A stretch of 6,055 nucleotides of DNA from Thermoplasmata archaeon (GCA_021847855.1 JAJZOT010000117.1:1-6055), one strand, 5' to 3'. Positions 1-6,055 are shown, counted from the stretch's first letter. Translations and numbers: made by a program. Notes: a model not told the origin generated them from the letters alone.

Positions 1-84
1 GAGAATAAGGATATTGTTCTTTCACTGTTTCCGGAAAATCACCCCACGATCAGGAAACTCATATCTATTTTTGTTCTTCACTGA
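1..84 (+). CDS. Possible C-terminal tail of a convergent gene (partial, enters from the left edge)
   Basis: The frame beginning at base 1 is open through 27 codons and ends in TGA at 82-84. It reads ENKDIVLSLFPENHPTIRKL followed by ISIFVLH. Residue composition is balanced and the codons (AGG, ATA, ATC) resemble those of the operon. No family is recognisable from so short a piece, and an open frame of this length can easily arise by chance. If real, the gene converges on the importer operon with about 270 bases between the two stops, and hairpin 176-209 lies between them. It cannot be judged without sequence to the left of the window. Confidence 0.25.
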   Translation, partial: ENKDIVLSLFPENHPTIRKLISIFVLH

Positions 85-175
85 CTATGGCATGTCCTCT
101 CGCGTCCGGGAAATGAGGTTTCAGCTTAAACGATTTCAATTGCCTTATTTCTTCTTTTCAAATAGGAAAATGGAG

Positions 176-209
176 GAGGCAATCTTACCAACAGGCGTAA
201 GTTGCCCTC
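176..209. repeat. Imperfect inverted repeat / hairpin, possible terminator between convergent transcripts
   Basis: On the plus strand the inner arms are GGCAA-T-CTTAC (178-188) and GTAAG-TTGCC (197-206), ten complementary pairs with one bulged T (183) and an 8-base loop (189-196). Two more pairs (176-177 with 208-209) form if C207 is bulged. It lies about 145 bases past the ATPase stop. Pyrimidine-rich DNA follows it in the minus direction (CCTCCTCCATTTTCC), without a clean T run. A terminator or processing hairpin is one reading. A protein-binding palindrome or chance pairing are the others. Confidence 0.45.
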
Positions 210-315
210 AGTCTGAATACTCCGTCCTTTATTAACCGGAATAAGAAAAAGCATCGAAACCGTGCAAAACGAATGTGAGGGTTAAAACAGATTCAGAAGT
301 TTAAATAAGAAGATG

Positions 316-328
316 TGGACGAGGTCCA
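316..328 (-). terminator. Small hairpin downstream of the ATPase gene, weak terminator candidate
   Basis: On the minus strand TGGAC-CTC-GTCCA forms a 5-bp stem with a 3-base loop, 24 bases after the operon's last stop codon. It is followed by the pyrimidine-rich CATCTTCTTATTT. A second T-rich stretch (TTTTGTTT, 348-341) lies just before it. Archaeal termination often uses T-rich tracts with or without a stem. The stem is short, so the call is weak. Confidence 0.3.
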
Positions 329-352
329 TTTCCGATCCAGAAACAAAACCCT

Positions 353-2512
353 TCAGACTTCTGATTTAACTATGCTTTCATTGATCTTTGAGAAATCAAG
401 CTCCGGGCTGATGGAGTTATCCCGGGTAAATCTGTAGATATCCTGTGCAAAATGACATCGCACCAGATGATCTACTGCAATGTCTATCGTTGGAGGGACT
501 TCGGAGAAGCATTTTGCACGCGAAAATGGACATCTTGGAGCAAATTTACAACTGGGAAGATTATGTTCCTCCACCTGTTCAAAAATTCGGTTGCCGAGTT
601 TTTCCAAAACACTTCCGCCTATTCCCATGCTTGAAATAATGAGCGCTATGGTATATGGGTGTGACCCATATCGAATTATTTCTTCAGTTGAACCGGATTC
701 CACAATCTGTCCTTTGTATAGGACGTAGACTCTGTCGCTTATGTATTTTGCAGATGCAATATCATGGGTAATGTAAAAAAGGGTGACGCCGTTCTGCTCT
801 CTCAATTTGCGCAATAGGTTTAGAATTCCGGCTCTCAGAGAGACGTCAAGCATAGAGATGGGTTCGTCTGCTATGAGGATCTTAGGGTTGAGGATCAGCC
901 CCCTTGCGATGGATACTCTCTGTCTCTGTCCTCCACTCAGCTGATGCGGATATTTGTCTATATAGTCTGAAACAGGAGTGAGTTCTGCATTCTGAAGTGC
1001 GATTCTGACTCTCGACTCCTGATCCTTTTCATCATCTGCCATGTGATTAACGGTCAGTGGTTCTGATACGATGTATCTTACAGGAAAACGTGGATTGATG
1101 CTCTGGAACGGGTCTTGAAAAATAGTTTGTACTAATTTTCTAAATTCCTTTGTGGTTTTGCTGTTGCTGAAATCTACTATTCTGCCTGAAATTTCGAGAG
1201 TTCCTGATGTTGGTGTCTCCAGCAAACCCAAAATCCTGCTCAATGTTGTCTTTCCACTGCCGGTCTCACCAACAAGCGCCACTGATTCTCCTTCGTTGAC
1301 TGTCAGGCTGACATCCTGAACTGCAATTATATCGGATTTGTCTCCAATCGCCAATTCCCGGATACCCGTTTTCTTTCTGAAAATCTTGGTCAGGTTTTTT
1401 GCAACAATAACGGGCCTCGCCCTCACAGTTCCCAAAATAAACGGATCAGATCTTTTCTGGTGCATGCGGTTTTTAGTTTTGTTTTTCAAAGGTAAAACGA
1501 TGCACGCGACTTCATGTGTACCGGAGCTGGTACGAAGCTGAATTGCATCATCCTCCAGACAGAGATCGGTGTGATAATCACACCTTTCATAAAATGGGCA
1601 ACCTGTAGTTCTCTCGGTAAGGCCAGGTGGAGCACCCCTGATAGGTAATACATCTGAAACGTCCTCTGCAATTTTTGGAATCGATTCAATAAGCAGGTAA
1701 GTGTAAGGGTGCTGCGCATCTTCAAAACTATTTTGCGGTATCTTCTCAATGACCCGACCTGCATACATCACTATTATCCGGTCGGAGATGTTGGAGATAA
1801 GCGATACGTCGTGAGATATACTTATTATAGACAGTTTGTATGTGTCTCTGAGCCTTTTTAGTTCTTCAATAATCCTGTACTGTGTTATTACGTCAAGGGA
1901 AGTTGTTGGTTCGTCTGCAATGATCAGGGACGGCTTGAGGGATATGGCCATCGCAATCACAACCCTCTGTTTCATGCCTCCACTGAGCTGGTGTGGAAAG
2001 GCGTTGAGGACCCAGGGGTCAAGGCCCATGGCCTTTAGAAGCTCTTCCGATCTTCGAAGCGCATTTTCCCTTGTTTCTTTCTCTTTATAGACAAAGATAT
2101 CAGAAAGCTGATCTCCAACAGTAAAAAGGGGATTCATGGAATCAAGGGCACCCTGAAACACAATTGATATTCCTTTCCATCTGACTATTTTCAGGCTCTC
2201 TTCTATCTTCCTATCCCTGGATTTATACCTTAATGAGAAAGAACCACCCATATCCTGATCAACAATTGTCTGGCCGCGGTAAACAACTTTGCCAGAGGTA
2301 ATAGCAGCATTTACCGGAAGGATATGCGCAATTGCGAGAGCAAGGGTGGATTTTCCACAACCGCTTTCTCCCACAATTCCTATGGCTTCATTTTCCCGTA
2401 TGCCGAAGCTGACGTTGGAAAGTGCGAAGACTCTTTTCTTTCCGACGGAATACTCAACTGATAGATTGTCAACATACAGCACATAATCTTCACGACTGGG
2501 GTCAAGTTCCAT
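353..2512 (-). CDS. Fused DppD-DppF ATPase of a Dpp/Opp-type importer (two nucleotide-binding domains)
   Basis: This cytoplasmic protein hydrolyses ATP to drive import through the DppB/DppC channel. Its 719 residues equal DppD plus DppF in one chain. The first half (about 10-340) has Walker A GESGCGKST (48-56), Q120, signature LSGGM (176-180), Walker B IIADE (197-201), H234, HPY (268-270) and GAPPGL (293-298), with cysteines 305, 311, 318 and 337. The second half (about 366-690) has Walker A GETGSGKTT (415-423), Q466, signature LSGGQ (525-529), Walker B LIADE (546-550), H583 and HPY (618-620), with cysteines 655, 661, 668 and 686. Both ATP sites look catalytically intact. A basic linker (about 341-357) joins the halves. 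The first half carries about 16 extra residues between Walker A and the Q-loop compared with E. coli DppD from memory. The start is supported by a strong GGAGGT site. Fused ATPases are known in this family (GsiA, YejF). Confidence 0.95.
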   Translation of the reverse strand: MELDPSREDYVLYVDNLSVEYSVGKKRVFALSNVSFGIRENEAIGIVGESGCGKSTLALAIAHILPVNAAITSGKVVYRGQTIVDQDMGGSFSLRYKSRDRKIEESLKIVRWKGISIVFQGALDSMNPLFTVGDQLSDIFVYKEKETRENALRRSEELLKAMGLDPWVLNAFPHQLSGGMKQRVVIAMAISLKPSLIIADEPTTSLDVITQYRIIEELKRLRDTYKLSIISISHDVSLISNISDRIIVMYAGRVIEKIPQNSFEDAQHPYTYLLIESIPKIAEDVSDVLPIRGAPPGLTERTTGCPFYERCDYHTDLCLEDDAIQLRTSSGTHEVACIVLPLKNKTKNRMHQKRSDPFILGTVRARPVIVAKNLTKIFRKKTGIRELAIGDKSDIIAVQDVSLTVNEGESVALVGETGSGKTTLSRILGLLETPTSGTLEISGRIVDFSNSKTTKEFRKLVQTIFQDPFQSINPRFPVRYIVSEPLTVNHMADDEKDQESRVRIALQNAELTPVSDYIDKYPHQLSGGQRQRVSIARGLILNPKILIADEPISMLDVSLRAGILNLLRKLREQNGVTLFYITHDIASAKYISDRVYVLYKGQIVESGSTEEIIRYGSHPYTIALIISSMGIGGSVLEKLGNRIFEQVEEHNLPSCKFAPRCPFSRAKCFSEVPPTIDIAVDHLVRCHFAQDIYRFTRDNSISPELDFSKINESIVKSEV

Positions 2513-2515
2513 TTT

Positions 2516-3409
2516 TTACCTCCTCAATGTTACGTCCGTAACTTCCCTGATTGTGTCGCCCATCATGTTGAAGGCTATGACTATGAATACTATGAACAGA
2601 CCAGGGAAAATGGATATCCACCACTGTCCGGAGACAACGTATTGTAAACCGGACGTTATCATCGATCCCAGTTCCGGAGTTGGTGGCGGAATGCCAACGC
2701 CAAGAAAACTCAACCCTGCGGAAATTATTATGGCTGCACCGAGATTGAGTGCATACAGTACTATGGTTGGAGTTATGGCTACAGGCAGTATGTGTTTAAA
2801 CATGATATGGGATCGTGATGCACCCTGGGAGACTGCCGCAAGTATGTACAATTCGTTTTTGGTCGACAACACTGTACTCCTTGTTACCCTTGCAAAGCCC
2901 GGTATAGAAACTATTGAAACGGCAATAATAACTGTCCAGAATCCCTGACCGATGGATATGGCAATTGCAATTGCGAACAATATCGAGGGAAATGAAAGCA
3001 ATATGTCCATTACTCTCATGATTGCATGATCCGTTAATTTGCCAAAATATCCGGAGATCATTCCAAGAAGAACACCGGCAGTATAACCGATGGAGACTGC
3101 CAGAAAAGCTATCGCCATATCAAGGCGAATGGCGTACAGGATCCTTGACCATATGTCCCGACCATATTCATCGGTCCCCATGATGTGGGTGTATGATGGC
3201 GGCAGCAATCTTCCGGACAGATCCAGTGCAAGAGGATTGTACGGGGCCATAAAAGGTCCGGCAATGGCGAGGAATACGTACACAAGTATTATTGCCAGGG
3301 ATACCAGCCCGGTTGGATTAGCCAGAAACATTTTAATCGTGTTGAAAAGAGGATTGTTAGTATCGATTTTTTTCCATTTTCTTATCATATCTATAGTTGT
3401 TTCAGACAC
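2516..3409 (-). CDS. dppC: DppC-type ABC importer permease (GTG start)
   Basis: This is the second channel subunit, expected to pair with the upstream DppB homologue. Counting from the farther GTG at 3421, family marks are the OppC N-terminal region (about 30-80), GTDEYGRDIWSR (82-93), the EAA loop with ELYILAAVSQGAS (190-202) to HILP (210-213), LSFLGVGIPPPTPELGSM (237-254), and a C-terminal NMMGDTIREVTDVTLRR (285-301). About six hydrophobic segments are visible (near 37-57, 100-122, 136-157, 160-176, 213-236, 270-290). I prefer the GTG at 3409-3407, giving 297 residues, because AGGTGAG (3423-3417) lies 7 bases before it. The GTG at 3421, which would give 301 residues, lies inside that motif and has no site of its own. 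ATG codon 12 (3388) also lacks one. The gene ends 3 bases before the ATPase start, and its last codons carry that gene's ribosome binding site. Confidence 0.92.
   Translation of the reverse strand: MSETTIDMIRKWKKIDTNNPLFNTIKMFLANPTGLVSLAIILVYVFLAIAGPFMAPYNPLALDLSGRLLPPSYTHIMGTDEYGRDIWSRILYAIRLDMAIAFLAVSIGYTAGVLLGMISGYFGKLTDHAIMRVMDILLSFPSILFAIAIAISIGQGFWTVIIAVSIVSIPGFARVTRSTVLSTKNELYILAAVSQGASRSHIMFKHILPVAITPTIVLYALNLGAAIIISAGLSFLGVGIPPPTPELGSMITSGLQYVVSGQWWISIFPGLFIVFIVIAFNMMGDTIREVTDVTLRR
2518..2525 (-). promoter_or_regulatory. Strong Shine-Dalgarno site of the fused ATPase gene
   Basis: GAGGAGGT ends 5 bases before the ATG at 2512 (spacer AAAAA). It matches the archaeal/bacterial anti-Shine-Dalgarno sequence over six or more bases. 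It is embedded in the last two arginine codons (AGG AGG) and the first base of the TAA stop of the dppC homologue, so a ribosome ending dppC sits on the site for the next gene. This is the strongest site in the operon and suggests efficient, coupled translation of the ATPase. Confidence 0.85.
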
Positions 3410-3416
3410 AGTAAAT

Positions 3417-3423
3417 CTCACCT
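3417..3423 (-). promoter_or_regulatory. Shine-Dalgarno site overlapping the dppB stop; decides the dppC start
   Basis: AGGTGAG begins in the TAG stop codon of the dppB homologue (3424-3422) and lies 7 bases before the GTG at 3409. It matches the GGAGGTGAT complement of the 16S rRNA tail. An alternative dppC start, GTG at 3421, falls within the motif itself, which argues against using it. Confidence 0.6.
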
Positions 3424-4438
3424 AAAGTCTCACTCTCGGGTCGACGTATGCGTAAAGAAGATCAGCAATGAAGTTGAAGATGGTAAAGAGAAGGCCGGAT
3501 ATCAGGACTACAGCCATTACACTGGGATAATCCAGCTGATATATCGCCTGCACTGCATACAGTCCTAGGCCCTGCCACGAGAACACGGATTCAGTCAGAA
3601 CAACTCCACTCATCAGGGCACCTGCCTGAATCGCAGCAACAGTAATTGCGGGGAGCAGAGCATTTCTCAACGCATATTTATTCATTATAACTTTTCTGGG
3701 AAGACCGATCGCAAAAACAGTTCTCATGTAATCCTTGTTGAGGACATCAAGCATGCTTGACCTTATCACACGTGAGAGGGTAGCTATTCCCGCGAGAGAT
3801 AAACCCACTGCGGGAAGAATTATATGCCAGAGTGTATCGGCAAAATCAGGGAAATTGAGACTTAGAAGGCTATCGAGAATCATCATTCCTGTTATTCTGG
3901 TGGGGTGAATCAGCCCCTGGCTTATCTGGCCGTATGGTGCAGGGGCAACTCCCAGATAGGTATAGAATATGAGGATCATGACTATTTCAATCCAGAACAC
4001 GGGCATCGATATTCCAAGAAGCGACATTATTCTGCTGACGTGATCACCGGCCCTATTGGCACGGATTGCTGCGTAAATTCCAGTTGCAACGGCAAGAGGA
4101 AGGGAAATTGTAAGTGAGGCGATCGCCAGTTCAAAACTTGCGGGGAATCTTGCAGCAATTTCATAATTTACCGATCGTCCCAGTATGTACGAGTATCCAA
4201 GGTTGAAATGAAGAAGCATGTTGATATAGATCAGAAACTGGATGTAAAGCGGTTTATTCAGTCCAAGTTCAGCTTCAAGAACTTTCAGCTCCTGGGCGTT
4301 AACCTCAGGCCCTATCAGTATAAGTGCGGGGTTGCCAGGTACAATGTGTGAAAGGATAAACGTGATGGTAATTACGCCAAAAATTGTGGGGATTAAAGAA
4401 ATAATCCTGAATAAAAAATATTTGAGGAAACCGTTCAT
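3422..4438 (-). CDS. dppB: DppB-type ABC importer permease
   Basis: This is one of the two membrane subunits forming the translocation channel. It has 338 residues, the usual DppB length. The N-terminal helix (about 10-30) is followed by the characteristic DppB start ending HIVPGNP (31-37) and a periplasmic-type loop to about 98. Five further hydrophobic segments lie near 102-125, 136-165, 205-224, 262-284 and 303-328. The EAA loop that docks on an ATPase is clear at 236-263: DYMRT, then AIGLP, then ALRNALLP. The protein ends in the family's typical YVDPRVRL. It starts 4 bases after the binding-protein stop, with GTGAT (4446-4442) as a weak Shine-Dalgarno motif spanning that stop. I saw no earlier in-frame start nearby. 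Assignment to the BPD_transp_1 family is secure. The Dpp name reflects family only, since nickel, sugar and opine importers share this subunit. Confidence 0.95.
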   Translation of the reverse strand: MNGFLKYFLFRIISLIPTIFGVITITFILSHIVPGNPALILIGPEVNAQELKVLEAELGLNKPLYIQFLIYINMLLHFNLGYSYILGRSVNYEIAARFPASFELAIASLTISLPLAVATGIYAAIRANRAGDHVSRIMSLLGISMPVFWIEIVMILIFYTYLGVAPAPYGQISQGLIHPTRITGMMILDSLLSLNFPDFADTLWHIILPAVGLSLAGIATLSRVIRSSMLDVLNKDYMRTVFAIGLPRKVIMNKYALRNALLPAITVAAIQAGALMSGVVLTESVFSWQGLGLYAVQAIYQLDYPSVMAVVLISGLLFTIFNFIADLLYAYVDPRVRL

Positions 4439-4441
4439 CGC

Positions 4442-4446
4442 ATCAC
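4442..4446 (-). promoter_or_regulatory. Weak Shine-Dalgarno site of dppB overlapping the binding-protein stop
   Basis: GTGAT spans the TGA stop of the binding-protein gene (4445-4443) and ends 3 bases before the dppB ATG. It pairs only with the distal part of the anti-Shine-Dalgarno sequence, so dppB initiation probably depends on ribosomes that have just finished the upstream gene. Confidence 0.45.
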
Positions 4447-6038
4447 GACATCCGGATCTGACTCACGAAAATATCGAATGTCGGGTAAATATAGAGATCA
4501 TGGACATTCGTGGTCATCGGAATGACGTTCTGCATGTTGAACAGCGGTACTTCCCCAGCCTGGTCTGCGATAATTTTCTGTGCCTCTATGTAGAGTGCAT
4601 CTCTCTGCGACTGGTTGTAAAGAGTTCCTGCCTTTACAAGATCATGACTCACCGTAGTATTGTTGAAATAGTTGAAATTACCGTATATTCCGATATTCGC
4701 AGCATTGAAGAGCGGTCGAATTCCGTCATCCGGTGTAGCCAGCAGATTTACCCATCCCTCGTAGAACAGCCCCCAGTGTCCTGTTCCAACCTCTGTTGCA
4801 AAGGTTGATGAACTGTATGAATGCAAGGATATTGTTATGTTAATCTTGGCAAGTTCCTGCTGCAGAATAGTTCCTATGGCTGTCCCGACTGGATCTCCGG
4901 CAATGTAACTGAAGTTGGTGGAGAAACCCTTCGGGTATGCCGACTGATTGAGGTAGAACCTGGCTTTCGAAAGGTTGAGGGTGTAGTTCTGGAATGCAGG
5001 AGTGTATGCCTCGATTGAAGGAGCCATAACACTTTTTATGGGGAGTCCGAAACCATATGTGGAATAGTTTGTAAGTGCAGTTGTATTTACCGCATATTCG
5101 ATTGCTTTCCTTACAGAAAGGTTATCAAATGGTGTCACGTTTTCACACATCCCGATGTAGAATTCCGAAGATGTTGGCCCAGACTTTATCTTCAAGTTGG
5201 TGTAGTTTTTAAGGCTGCTCATCTGTGACAACGGTATGTTCAGTGCAATGTTGACTGACCCTTTTTCCAGCAATGTCTGTTGCGTTGCCGGGCTCGGTAC
5301 TATCTCATAAACTATCTGCTTGACGTTCGGAGCCGGACCGGAGTAATTTGGATTTGCTGTGAGAACTATCTGTGAAGTTCCGTAATAATTCAGCTGGTAT
5401 GGGCCAGTTCCCATGGCGTGAGTTGCCATGTATGGGTTAACCTGCTTTGCCTGAACTCCGCCGTGTGCATTCACGTAGTTTGGATCAACGATGCCTGTAA
5501 CCCAGAGCTGGAAAAGATTCAGGAACCATGGGTACGGCGCAGAGGGTACGAGCATGATCTTGTACTTTCCGAGAACATGTATGCCACTTGCATTGAGGAA
5601 TGAGAATACATGGAAATCTGCTCCCTGTTTCATCTCTATAAGCCGATCAAGTGTAAACTGCACAGCAGTTGAATTGAACGGATCTCCGTTGGCAAAGGTC
5701 ACGTTTTGCCTCAGGTTGAAGAGCACAGATCCGTTTGAATAAACAGTCCAGTTGGTTGCAAGTTCTGGTACAGGAGTGAGCGTTCCAACTGTAGTGCCGT
5801 TAACCGTCTTGGTTCCATAACCAACCAGGGTTTGATATATCTGGTTATCGAAAAACACTGAATTGGTGTCAAATGCCACCGCCGGGTCCAGTGACGAAGG
5901 TGACGCCAGACTGGCTATTGTCAACGTATTCCCAGTTGACTTTTGTGGATTAAAAAGATGCAGACCTATCCCCAGTCCTGCAATTATTACCACCAGGACA
6001 ACAATTGCAGCGATAATATACTTAAATTTAGCTTCCAT
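4443..6038 (-). CDS. Extracellular solute-binding protein of a Dpp/Opp-type ABC importer (SBP_bac_5 family), membrane anchored
   Basis: This protein captures the solute outside the cell and hands it to the permease encoded just downstream. It has 531 residues, normal for the family. Residues 8-29 form one hydrophobic segment after a short basic N-terminus (MEAKFKY). There is no lipobox cysteine, so this is a membrane anchor or an uncleaved signal. Family landmarks are SLDPAVAFD (49-57), FANGDPFNSTAVQF (115-128), GTGPYQL (210-216), VRKAIEYAV (309-317) and a C-terminal lobe from about 424 that aligns by eye with E. coli DppA. The only cysteine is C298. There are 20 N-X-S/T sequons, consistent with a glycosylated archaeal surface protein. 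The ATG is secured by an in-frame TAG four codons upstream (6050-6048). No Shine-Dalgarno motif is visible in the 17 upstream bases, so the mRNA may be leaderless. Family assignment is firm. The substrate is open (peptide, sugar or other), because the peptide-anchoring Asp appears replaced by L432. Confidence 0.93.
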   Translation of the reverse strand: MEAKFKYIIAAIVVLVVIIAGLGIGLHLFNPQKSTGNTLTIASLASPSSLDPAVAFDTNSVFFDNQIYQTLVGYGTKTVNGTTVGTLTPVPELATNWTVYSNGSVLFNLRQNVTFANGDPFNSTAVQFTLDRLIEMKQGADFHVFSFLNASGIHVLGKYKIMLVPSAPYPWFLNLFQLWVTGIVDPNYVNAHGGVQAKQVNPYMATHAMGTGPYQLNYYGTSQIVLTANPNYSGPAPNVKQIVYEIVPSPATQQTLLEKGSVNIALNIPLSQMSSLKNYTNLKIKSGPTSSEFYIGMCENVTPFDNLSVRKAIEYAVNTTALTNYSTYGFGLPIKSVMAPSIEAYTPAFQNYTLNLSKARFYLNQSAYPKGFSTNFSYIAGDPVGTAIGTILQQELAKINITISLHSYSSSTFATEVGTGHWGLFYEGWVNLLATPDDGIRPLFNAANIGIYGNFNYFNNTTVSHDLVKAGTLYNQSQRDALYIEAQKIIADQAGEVPLFNMQNVIPMTTNVHDLYIYPTFDIFVSQIRMS

Positions 6039-6055
6039 TGATATGCGCTAACATA

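Larger units (their letters stand above)
85..352. other. Intergenic region downstream of the importer operon
   Basis: I see no convincing gene here. It contains the hairpins at 176-209 and 316-328 and a plus-strand pyrimidine tract at 145-159. A TATA-like TTTAAATA occurs at 300-307, but on the plus strand it faces into the antisense of the ATPase gene and no gene follows. A 42-codon minus-strand frame (254-126, starting MLFLIPVNKG) has no ribosome binding site and is probably chance. No tRNA, C/D-box RNA or mobile-element end was recognised. Confidence 0.6.

Noticed and set aside
14..235. 73-codon plus-strand frame starting with TTG
   Set aside because: TTG start, strongly Phe-rich and low-quality composition. 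The AAGGA before it is only 3 bases away. It overlaps the hairpin at 176-209. It resembles no family I know, although it is open to the left edge and so cannot be fully excluded as a gene end.
126..254. 42-codon minus-strand frame beginning MLFLIPVNKG, co-directional with the operon, with a TATTTAAA about 46 bases upstream
   Set aside because: No ribosome binding site, no recognisable domain, and the hairpin arms lie inside it. The length is compatible with chance.
300..307. TTTAAATA, a good match to an archaeal TATA box on the plus strand
   Set aside because: Transcription from it would run antisense into the ATPase gene, with no plausible gene or RNA behind it. AT-rich octamers are common in such flanks.
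353..2512. Possible frameshift or assembly artefact joining dppD and dppF
   Set aside because: Both halves are full length and in one frame, with a normal linker, no internal stop and no homopolymer forced to maintain the frame. A genuine fusion is the simpler reading.
2553..2948. 131-codon plus-strand frame antisense to the dppC homologue
   Set aside because: It is Met- and Pro-rich, as expected from the complement of hydrophobic membrane-protein codons. The opposite strand encodes conserved DppC motifs.
4332..4808. 158-codon plus-strand frame antisense to the dppB/binding-protein junction
   Set aside because: It is a mirror of two strongly supported genes on the other strand and shows no family motif of its own.
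4825..4836. AAGGATATTGTT, also present at 7-18, as a possible direct repeat
   Set aside because: A 12-base match between two unrelated places is expected by chance in a window of this size. It falls inside the coding sequence in one copy and shows no flanking similarity.

Overview
The window holds one complete ABC importer operon of the peptide/opine/nickel (Dpp/Opp) class. It lies entirely on the minus strand and is transcribed from the right edge towards the left. In transcription order it encodes a membrane-anchored, secreted solute-binding protein (6038-4443), a DppB-type permease (4438-3422), a DppC-type permease (3409-2516) and one 719-residue protein in which the two ATPases DppD and DppF are fused (2512-353). 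The junctions are 4, 12 and 3 bases, so the genes are almost certainly co-transcribed and translationally coupled. About 350 bases of largely non-coding DNA lie beyond the operon at the left edge.

The organism looks like an archaeon, most plausibly of the Thermoplasmata (an acidophilic, peptide-scavenging type). This is inference from several signs. Where I read arginine codons they are mostly AGA/AGG. The binding protein has no bacterial lipobox but an N-terminal membrane anchor and 20 N-glycosylation sequons. The internal genes have Shine-Dalgarno motifs matching the archaeal 16S tail, whereas the first gene shows none in the 17 bases visible. Base composition is intermediate. No taxonomic marker gene is present, so this stays provisional.

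Functionally, the binding protein would capture a small oligomeric solute outside the cell and deliver it to the DppB/DppC channel, and the fused ATPase would power import with two complete, non-identical ATP sites. Both halves of the ATPase keep the C-terminal four-cysteine motif that can hold an Fe-S cluster in this family. The substrate is not certain. The position where E. coli DppA and OppA carry the Asp that grips a peptide's amino terminus appears to be Leu here, so a sugar or other non-peptide solute is possible.

The left 352 bases contain no convincing complete gene. They hold a long imperfect hairpin (176-209), a smaller one (316-328), pyrimidine-rich stretches, and a short open frame running in from the left edge (1-84, plus strand) that may be the tail of a convergent gene. 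I found no mobile element, CRISPR array, tRNA or rRNA. The operon is a recognisable family. The points most worth checking are details of it: the binding-site substitution, the double ATPase, the dppC start site and the intergenic hairpin.
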